Origin: Pirellulales bacterium
GTDB taxonomy: Bacteria > Planctomycetota > Planctomycetia > Pirellulales > JACPPG01
Assembly: GCA_035546535.1 (NCBI GenBank)
Contig: DASZWQ010000176.1
Location: 24,878 to 88,877, forward strand
Reading direction: 5' to 3'
DNA length: 64,000 nt
How positions within the stretch are numbered: position 1 is the stretch's first letter; every line of letters begins with the position of its first letter. Below are positions 34,133 through 43,000 of this stretch, piece by piece. A program made the position numbers and the translations under genes. The notes under the pieces were generated by a model that saw only the letters and a list, made by a program, of their open reading frames with translations, was not told where the DNA came from and made no database searches.

Positions 34133-36430
34133 TCAGGCGGCGCGTCGCAGCGGGACCGCCGACGCGCAAGCTCCGCCCGTCGCACGACGGAAAATCGCGT
34201 ACTGATGGCTCGCCGCCGGCTCGTGCATGACCAGATCGTGCGTCTCGCCGGCGGTCAGCGCGTGATGACAGGCATGGCCCGCCGCCGAGAGAATCTGCCG
34301 AACTACGATCAACTGCGCGGCGGCACATGTCTGCCCGGGATTTTCGAGCAAATCCGGTTGCTCGATCACGAGCAGCCCTGACGCTTCGCCACCTTCCAGC
34401 GTCGCCGTGCCGTCGGACGGCAGGTAGCGAAATTCCACGCCCGACTCATGGGCATGCTGGCGATGAAACGTGGCGAACCCGTCGGTCGAGCGGTTGACGC
34501 AGATGACCGGCGGCCGATGCGGGCTGGCTGTCATGGCTCGCATGAACGCTTCGGACAGCCACGAGCCCTGCGCGGCGCCGACGAGCACGCCGCACCCGAT
34601 CTCTTCGCGCGTGAGCAGCCGGATCATTTCTGCTGCGTCGGCAGCAAACGGGTCGGGCGCAGGAGTATAGAGTGCGTGCTGGACTTTTTGCACGACACGG
34701 TGCCAGCGGTCTTGTAGTTTCTTGCCGCGGCGGGCCAAGCGGCTCTGGGCGTTCAGCGAGTGATAGAGCAGCGTCTGGCTGACCGGCAATTTCTGTTTTG
34801 ACTTCGCGGGAGTAGACGCAGGAAGTTGCATCTTTTCGACCGGCCGCGGCATACTCGTCCCAGTTTGCAATTCCGCAAGCCCCTGCTGTCCGCAAGCGAC
34901 GAGCATCGTGCGCAAGCTGGCCGTCCACTCTTCGGGCGGTGCGCAGGGCGTACGATGCACGGTCGGACGTTCCTGCGGCAAGGTGTCGTTCGATGCGACA
35001 AAGGACGATTGCTGACACGCGGCTGCGACTGCCTGGCGCGCACGATCCAGTTCCGCGTTACGCACGTGTGGAAATTGCGCGGCGCGTAACGCCGCCTCGC
35101 GGCGGTTGCCGTGGCACAAGAGCGTGACGAGGAACCAGGCCCATTCCGTTGGGTCGGGCTCGAAACCTTGCTCGCTCGTCGACTGGTGGCTGGGGAAGTG
35201 CTCGCGCATCGTGGCGAGCGCTTCGGCGGACTTGCCTTGGTGAAGCTGGCACTTCACCAGGGCGAACTTATGGTCGAGAATCGGCGGCTGATGGTAGTTC
35301 AGGCCCGCGCGGTAGAGGCGTTCCGCCTCGGCGTAGTCCCCCGCGCGTAGCCGCTGGTTGCCGGCAGCCAGCAAAGCGCCGTCGACGGCGTTGGCCGCGG
35401 CGTGCCTGTTAGCCTCGCCGGAGGCGATTTCTGAAATGCGCATCGGCTCGAACGGGCCCGGCTGCACGACGCGCTGCCCCGGTTTTAGTCGCCGATGCAA
35501 GTTGAACCAGTCAAAGACCTGGTTTCGGTGGTGAATCGTGTGTCGAGAATCGACCAGCGCCTTCCCAGCGGCGGTAATCCGCGCGAGTTCCTCCGGGTGC
35601 TCGAAAAGCCATTCGAGCTTGTCGAGCACGTCGTTTTCGTCGGTGTAGACGCAATTGACCATGTCTCGAAAACCAGCAGCCTCGAGGCCGGGCGTTTTCT
35701 CGGTCAACAAGCAGCTATTGCAGGCGGGGATCTCGAAGTGCTTGCGCACGACTTCGTTGGCGATCGTGCCGCACGTGGGGGCGATGTACGAGGAATTCAG
35801 CAACTGGGCGTACTTTACCCCCTCCAGGAAACCTGACGTGCGCGGCTTTGCTTTCTTCCAGCACCAGCCGAAGTGCGGGCTGTGTAAGGTCGGGTAGTGA
35901 CGCGATACGATCCGAGCGATGCGGCTGCGCCACGGGTAATGCGTCGCCTGGCTGCCGGTGAACAGGATGGGCACAACCTTCGCCAAGCCGTAATCGCGAA
36001 ACACTTCCGGGGTCACGAAATTGGGCCACACGAACATGTCGCCGGCAATTGATGGCGTGTATTCGGCCATCGAGACCGAAATGCCGAAGTAGCCCGCCAC
36101 GCCCCAATTCGCCATGTTCGCGATCGCCGTCTTGCGTGTCGGGCAGTACGCATCGCAATGCACGAAGCCCAGCTTCGGAACCTGCGGACTGTAGTCCGTG
36201 TTTTTCACCTCGGCCTGCACCGTGTAGACGCCGGTTTCGAAGATGGCCAGATCGGGCTCGTGCTGGTCGCAGAGCTGCTGGTAGTCGCATGACCGCTCGT
36301 TGACGAGGGTCAAATCAAAGTACTGCGACATGCACCGTTCCTGCTCGCGCATGTGCAGTTGCACGAACGAGGGGAGCTTCGGCTGCAGAAACCGCAACCA
36401 CAGGAGCTTCGGCTTTCTGTCGGTGCTCAT
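34133..36430 (-). CDS. CgeB-like glycosyltransferase with TPR-like segment and unique C-terminal domain
   Basis: 765 residues from the ATG at 36430 (AGGACGG lies just upstream). The N-terminal 330 residues look like a GT-B glycosyltransferase of the CgeB/DUF3880 type: KLLWLRFLQPKLP, LAIFETGVYTV and the nucleotide-sugar region CLLTEKTPGLEAAGFRDMVNCVY. A helical TPR-like part follows (about 365-480: QRLRAGDYAEAERLYRAGLN). The C-terminal about 200 residues (MIRLLTREEIGCGVLVGAAQGSWLSEAF...) form a domain I do not recognise. It points away from the giant gene, with a 606-bp divergent gap between them. Confidence 0.8.
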   Translation of the reverse strand: MSTDRKPKLLWLRFLQPKLPSFVQLHMREQERCMSQYFDLTLVNERSCDYQQLCDQHEPDLAIFETGVYTVQAEVKNTDYSPQVPKLGFVHCDAYCPTRKTAIANMANWGVAGYFGISVSMAEYTPSIAGDMFVWPNFVTPEVFRDYGLAKVVPILFTGSQATHYPWRSRIARIVSRHYPTLHSPHFGWCWKKAKPRTSGFLEGVKYAQLLNSSYIAPTCGTIANEVVRKHFEIPACNSCLLTEKTPGLEAAGFRDMVNCVYTDENDVLDKLEWLFEHPEELARITAAGKALVDSRHTIHHRNQVFDWFNLHRRLKPGQRVVQPGPFEPMRISEIASGEANRHAAANAVDGALLAAGNQRLRAGDYAEAERLYRAGLNYHQPPILDHKFALVKCQLHQGKSAEALATMREHFPSHQSTSEQGFEPDPTEWAWFLVTLLCHGNRREAALRAAQFPHVRNAELDRARQAVAAACQQSSFVASNDTLPQERPTVHRTPCAPPEEWTASLRTMLVACGQQGLAELQTGTSMPRPVEKMQLPASTPAKSKQKLPVSQTLLYHSLNAQSRLARRGKKLQDRWHRVVQKVQHALYTPAPDPFAADAAEMIRLLTREEIGCGVLVGAAQGSWLSEAFMRAMTASPHRPPVICVNRSTDGFATFHRQHAHESGVEFRYLPSDGTATLEGGEASGLLVIEQPDLLENPGQTCAAAQLIVVRQILSAAGHACHHALTAGETHDLVMHEPAASHQYAIFRRATGGACASAVPLRRAA

Positions 36431-36790
36431 GGAGCCGTCCTGAAAGGTGACCATGCCGCGCAGCCGCGCAAGGCCTTTGATTTCCGTCCGTAGTGTTTGC
36501 GCTTGCTGGCAAATGATCGCCAGCATGCCCGCAAGGTTTATCCAATCGCATCATTCGGCCGTTTAGCGACGCCACTTGAGATGCACCGTGGCGGAGGCAG
36601 CGTGAGCCCGAAGTCTTGGATCGCGCCCCGGGGCGGTGTCGCGCGGTGGGGCCTCATGGCTCTCTTTGCTCCCAGGTCGTTGCGCGTTCGTTGCTTCCCT
36701 GCATAGGTCAGAACCGGGCCGTGTGCTGGCCAAACGGGGGGATTTTCGGCTCGATTTCGTCGGAGATTCGCGGCTCATTCCGGATGGGGC

Positions 36791-36811
36791 GAATTTTCCA
36801 TCGGAAAATTC
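36791..36811. promoter_or_regulatory. Perfect 9-bp palindrome in the divergent gap before the giant gene
   Basis: GAATTTTCC, three bases (ATC), then GGAAAATTC. It is the only AT-rich perfect palindrome in the 606-bp gap 36431-37036 between the glycosyltransferase and the giant gene, about 225 bp upstream of the latter. A repressor or activator site is possible. Nothing else is recognised in the gap. Confidence 0.4.
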
Positions 36812-37036
36812 TACTTAGTTCCTGCAAGATCGCTCAGCCCACTTGTTTTCCTAGTCATCCCACATCAACATGAGCGTTCGAGGGTGGCCCACGGAACGGT
36901 CACTCTCGAGCGTGCGGACTCCCTTCCTCCCGCACGTCGCTTTGCCCGCCGATCGAGCCAACCCCCGTTGGCAAAGCCGCCTGGATGCGGTCGGTGTCGC
37001 TTCCCCTCATCTCCTCGCTACCCCCACCTGCCTACC

Positions 37037-40000
37037 ATGTCACCCAGACGCAAGCCTAAGAAGGCCGCACAGCGCCGTCGTTTTCTCACCCGTACCTCGC
37101 GGAAGATCTTCTTGGAGCCGCTGGAAGAGCGGTACATGTTCTCGGTCAATCCGATCGTGGCCGAGAACCAGCTTCCCGGCACGCCGGAAAGCGTGTGGGA
37201 CGTGCCCGATCCTTCGAGCAACATCGAAGGCTTCGCCGCGCAATTCAGCGTCGACGTGGGCCAAACCGTACAGTTCAAAGTCAATACCGATGCCAGCGCT
37301 TACCACCTCGACATCTATCGCATCGGCTACTACCAGGGCGACGGCGCGCGGCTGATCACGACGATCCAGCCGACCGATCTGTCGGATCAGCCGGATCCGA
37401 ACTTCGATCTGGCGACCAACTCCACCGACGCCAGCAACTGGCACGTCTCTGCCTCGTGGAACGTGCCGACCACGGCCGTTTCGGGCGTGTACGTCGCGGA
37501 CATCATTCGCGACGACGGCACCTACGGCGAGAATCAGATCATCTTCGTGGTGCGCGACGACGCCAGCACCTCGGACTTGCTGTTCCAAACCTCGGACACG
37601 ACCTGGGAAGCCTACAACACCTGGGGCGGCACGAGCCTGTACACGCCCGACTACCCGGCAGGCCGCGCTTACGCCGTCAGCTATGAACGGCCGTTCGCCA
37701 ACCGCACGACGAGCCAGCAGAATTTCTTCTTCGCCGACGAATACCCGATGGTCCGTTACCTGGAAGAGAACGGGTACGACGTCAGCTACACGAGCGGTCA
37801 GTACATCGCCATGACCAGTGGCGCCGACATCGTCAACCACAAAGTCTTCCTGTCGGTCGGTCACGACGAATATTGGTCGAGCGAGCAGTTCTACGGCGTC
37901 GAGAACGCGCTTGCCGACGGCGTAAATCTGGCGTTCTTCAGCGGCAACGAAGTTTTCTGGAAGACGCGCTGGATCGCGGACGATGCCGGCGATCCGTACG
38001 GGACGATGGTCTGCTACAAGGAGACGCTCGATGACTCCTTGACCGACCCGTCGGGCGTCTGGACCGGCACCTGGGCCGATCCTCGCTTCAGCCCTCCCTT
38101 GGATGGCGGCATCGCACAGAACTCGTTGACCGGCACCCTGTGGACGATGAACGCGCTCACGACCGACGCCACCAGTTCGACCAGCTTCACGCTGACGTCG
38201 AATTACGCGGCCCTGCGTTTCTGGCGAAACACGGCCGTCGCCTCGCTCACCGGCAGCAAAACCTTGACCGTCGGTGACCACACGCTGGGATACGAGGCCG
38301 ATTCGGATATCGATAACGGTTTCCGCCCGGCAGGTTTGATCGATCTGTCAGCGACGACCGTCAATGCCTCGTCGGTGCTGCAAGATTACGGCGCCACGTT
38401 CGCCGCGGCGACGATCACGCAAAACATGACGGAGTATCGGGCGTCCAGCGGCGCGATCGTCTTCAGCGCCGGTACCGTCCAGTACTCCTGGGGTCTCGAC
38501 AACGATCACGACGTCTACGAAGGCGCCGTCGACAAGAACCTGCAACAGGCCACGATCAACCTGTTCGCCGACATGGGCGTGCAACCGGCGACGATGATGA
38601 AAGGAATGGTCGCGGCCACGGCCTCGACCGACCATACCGCCCCCACGTCCACCATCACCTCGCCGCTCCCCGGGGCCACGATTGCCGCTGGCGCCAGCGT
38701 CACCATCAAGGGCACGGCCAAGGACACCGGCGGTGGTGTAGTGGCCGGCGTCGAAGTCTCGGTCGACGGCGGCCTCACCTGGCACCCCGCCACCGGAACG
38801 ACAAGTTGGAGCTATACGTTCACGCCGCGCAGCGCCGGCCAGTTCACGATCATGAGCCGCGCCACGGACGACAGCCTCAACACCGAAAAGCCCGGCCCGG
38901 GCGTGACCGTCAATCCGCCGCAAGCCGTGGCCACCTACAACCTGTTCGGCAATACCACACCTACCCTCATCGATTCCGGCGATGCCAACAGCATCACGCT
39001 GGGTATGCGTTTCCAATCCGACGTCGACGCTGTGGTGACGGGCGTCCGCTTCTACAAAAGCGCAGCCAATACGGGCACGCATACCGGCAGCCTGTGGACC
39101 TCGACCGGCGTACTGTTGGCCACCGTTACCTTCACCAACGAAACTGCTTCGGGCTGGCAGAGCGCCACTTTCTCGTCGCCGGTGCAGATCAAGGCCAACA
39201 CTCCGTACGTCGTCTCGTACTACGCGCCCAATGGGCACTACTCGCAAACGAACGGGTATTTCACATCGCAGGGGATCGACAACGGCCCGTTGCACGGTTT
39301 GGCGTCGGGACCATCGGGCGCCAACGGCCTGTACTCCTATGGCGGCAGCACTTTCCCGGTGACCACGTACGCGCAGGCGAACTACTGGGTCGATGTCACG
39401 ATCAGTACCGACGTCCCCGTGGACACGACACCGCCGACGGTCGTCTCGTATACGCCCACCAATGGCACGACGACACTGTCGACTGACTCGGGGATCGTGA
39501 TCAAATTTAGCGAGGCCATTGACCCCGCCACGATCAACGCGACGAATTTCCAGCTGCTGAATCCCAATCTCACCACGGTTCCGCCAGGCTGCTGCGGGTC
39601 GCCGGGCGGCTGGTGCAGCGGTTGCCCGCTGTTCCAAGGGGCGCAAACCACGGTTGTTCCCACGACGATCTCATACGACGCGACGCAGGATACCGTCACG
39701 CTCATTCCGCTCGCCCCGTTGTCGACGTTAAACACCTATACGGTCCTGGTGAAAGGCGGCGCAAGCGGTGTTGCCGACATGGCGGGCAACACGCTGGCTA
39801 CCGACAATGCCCAGTCGTTCCTCACGCCAGCTCTACCCGCCTCGACCTGGAACACCGTGTGGAGTAACACGACGACGCCCGGCACGGTCGACTCGGGCGA
39901 TGCCAACCCGATTGAGGTGGGGATGAAGTTCGTTCCCAGTTCCAACGGCACCGTAGCGGGAGTGAGTTTCTACAAGAGTGCCGGAAACATCGGCATTCAT

Positions 40001-43000
40001 ACCGGCAGCCTGTGGTCCTCGACCGGGCAGTTGCTGGCGACCGGCACATTCACCAGTGAAACCGCGAGCGGCTGGCAGGAATTGATCTTTTCGAGCCCCG
40101 TGGCGGTAACCGCCGGCACGACGTACGTCGTTTCGTACTACACGAATTCTGGGCATTACGCGGACGACCAGAATTACTTCTCGTCGGCCTACAGCAGTGG
40201 TGCGTTCACGGTGCCGGCCGGTGGCGGCGTGTATCTCTATGGCGATGGAGGTTTCCCGACCCAAACGTTCAACAACAGCAATTACTGGGTCGAACCGATT
40301 CTGCGAACGGCGCCGCCGGCCGATACCACACCGCCGCTGATTCTTGGCATTACGCCGGCAGCGAGCACGACGAACGTTTCGACGAGCCCCTCGATCACGG
40401 TCGCTTTCAGCGAAGCGCTCGATCCGACCACCGCCACGGCGAACCAGCTGCGACTGATGGACCAATACAACCACCTGGTCCCGACTACCGTGACGTACAA
40501 CGCGACGACTTTCACCGCCACCATCACGCCGACCTCACCGCTAGCTTTCGGCAGCCAGTACACGGTGGTCGTTGCGGGCGGAGCACTCGGCGTGCGCGAT
40601 CTGGCGGGTAATCCGCTGGCCGCGACCATTGGTTCGACCTTCACCACCGCCGGTTCTCCGGTTCCGGATTCCACCCCGCCGGTCGTGATCGACACTTCGC
40701 CGGCCAACGGTGCGACCGGTTACACGGTCAATGGATCGATCGTTGTCACCTTCAGCGAGCCGCTGAACGCGGCGACGATCAACGGTCAGACGGCGAACAT
40801 CCTGCTCAACGGCGTCACGCGCGTCATGTCGACCGCGACCTACAACGCCGCCACCAACAGCATCACGATCACGCCTACTACGCCGCTCAGTTACGGCCTG
40901 AGCTACACGGTATACATTGTCGGCGGCTCGACCGGCATTCGCGACCTGTCGGGGAACGCTCTGGCTTCGAACTTCTCGTCGAATTTCACGACGGCCGCGG
41001 CGCCGCCGCCGACGAGTATTTGGAACTCGACGGCGACGCCCGCCTCGACCGAATCCTCGTCGCAGGCGGTGAACGTGGGGGTCAAGTTCGTCCCCAGCAC
41101 CAGTGGGTACATCACGGGCATCGAGTTCTACAAGGCCTCGACCAATACCGGCACGCATACCGGCAGCTTGTGGTCGAGCACGGGACAACTACTGGCTACC
41201 GGCACGTTTACCAACGAAACCGCCAGCGGCTGGCAAACCTTGACCTTCAGTACGCCGATCGCCGTAACGGCAGGTACGACTTACATCGCGTCGTATCTGG
41301 CGCCGAACGGGCATTTTTCGGTCAATACCGGCTACTTCAACTCGTCCTACACCAGCGGCATGTTGACCGTTCCGGCCAACGGCGGTGTGTTCACCTACGG
41401 CACCACGAATGCCTTCCCCACGTCGACGTACTCAGGCAGCAACTACTGGGTCGACGTGATCTTCAGCCTGTCACCGGGCAATACCAATCCGCCGCAGGTG
41501 ACATCGATGTCGCCGTCGGCGGGCGCGACGAACGTCTCGATCAATTCGTCGTTCACCGTGACATTCGACCAGCCCATCAATCCGTTATCGCTCACCAGCA
41601 GTACGCTGCAAATCGTGGACGGTTCGACCTTGGTCGCCGCGACGATCAGTTACAACTCCAGCAACAACACGGCAACGATTACGCCGCTCGCGCCGCTGGC
41701 GAACTCGCATACCTACACGTTGTCGGCGATCGGCGGCATTCCGGGATTGAAAAACGTTGCCGGCGTCAACCTGGCTCAGACCGTCTCGGAAACCTTCACC
41801 ACGGCCGCGGCTGATACCACGCCGCCCACGGTGACCGGTTTCACGCCCGCGAACTCGGCCACGAACGTATCGACGACCTCGGCGATCACGGTCACGTTCA
41901 GTGAGGCGCTGAATGCCGCCACGGTCACGTCCTCGACTGTGATGCTGAAGGACTCGAGCAACAGCGTGGTTCCGGCGACGGTCACCTATAACGCATCGAA
42001 CAACACGGTGACTCTCACTCCGACTAGCGCCCTGGCAAACTCGGCGATCTATACGATCACGGTCGTCGGGGGCGCCAGCGGTGTCACTGATGTGGCGGGC
42101 AATGCCCTGGCCGCGAATGCGACGTCGAGTTTCACGACGGTCCTGGGAACCACGGGCGGCAACAGCACGGCGGGGACTTCGAGCCTCTGGCCTACCACCA
42201 CTACGCCCGCGACTGTCGATAGCGGCGACAAATCCGCCGTCGAGGTCGGTGTGAAATTCATCCCCAGCACCAGTGGCTACATCACCGGCGTCGAGTTCTA
42301 CAAGGCCACGACCAATACCGGAACGCATACCGGCAGCCTGTGGTCCTCGACCGGACAGTTACTGGCCACCGGTACCTTCACGAACGAAACCGCCAGCGGC
42401 TGGCAAACCTTGACCTTCAGCAGTCCCGTGGCGGTGACCGCCGGTACGACGTACGTGGCCAGCTATCACACGACGGTTGGGCATTACTCGTTCAGCCGGT
42501 CGTATTTTACTTCGTCGTTCACCAGCGGTTCGCTACAAGTGCCCGCCAATGGTGGCGTGTTCGTCTACGGCAATAGCGCCTTCCCGACGTCGAGCTACCA
42601 ATCGAGCAACTACTGGGTCGACGTCCTGTTCACCACCGTCGACACTACGCCACCCACGGTCGTGTCGGTAACCCCTGTTGGGGCTTCAACCGGCGTGGCG
42701 ACGAACGTGCCTGTCACGGTGACGTTCAGCGAAGCTTTGACGGTGGCCAGCATCAGCAGCAGCACGATCCAGCTGCGCGATTCGAACAACAACCTCGTCG
42801 CCGGTACGGTCACGTACAACTCGACGACGAAGACAGCCACTTTCACGCCGACCAGTGCGCTTGCCAACTCGATGACGTATATGTTGACCGTCGTCGGTGG
42901 GACAAATGGCGTCAAGGATCTGGCCGGCAACGCCCTGGCGACGAACATCTTCTCGTCGTTCACCACCGCCGCTCCGGTGGATACCACGCCCCCCACCGTT

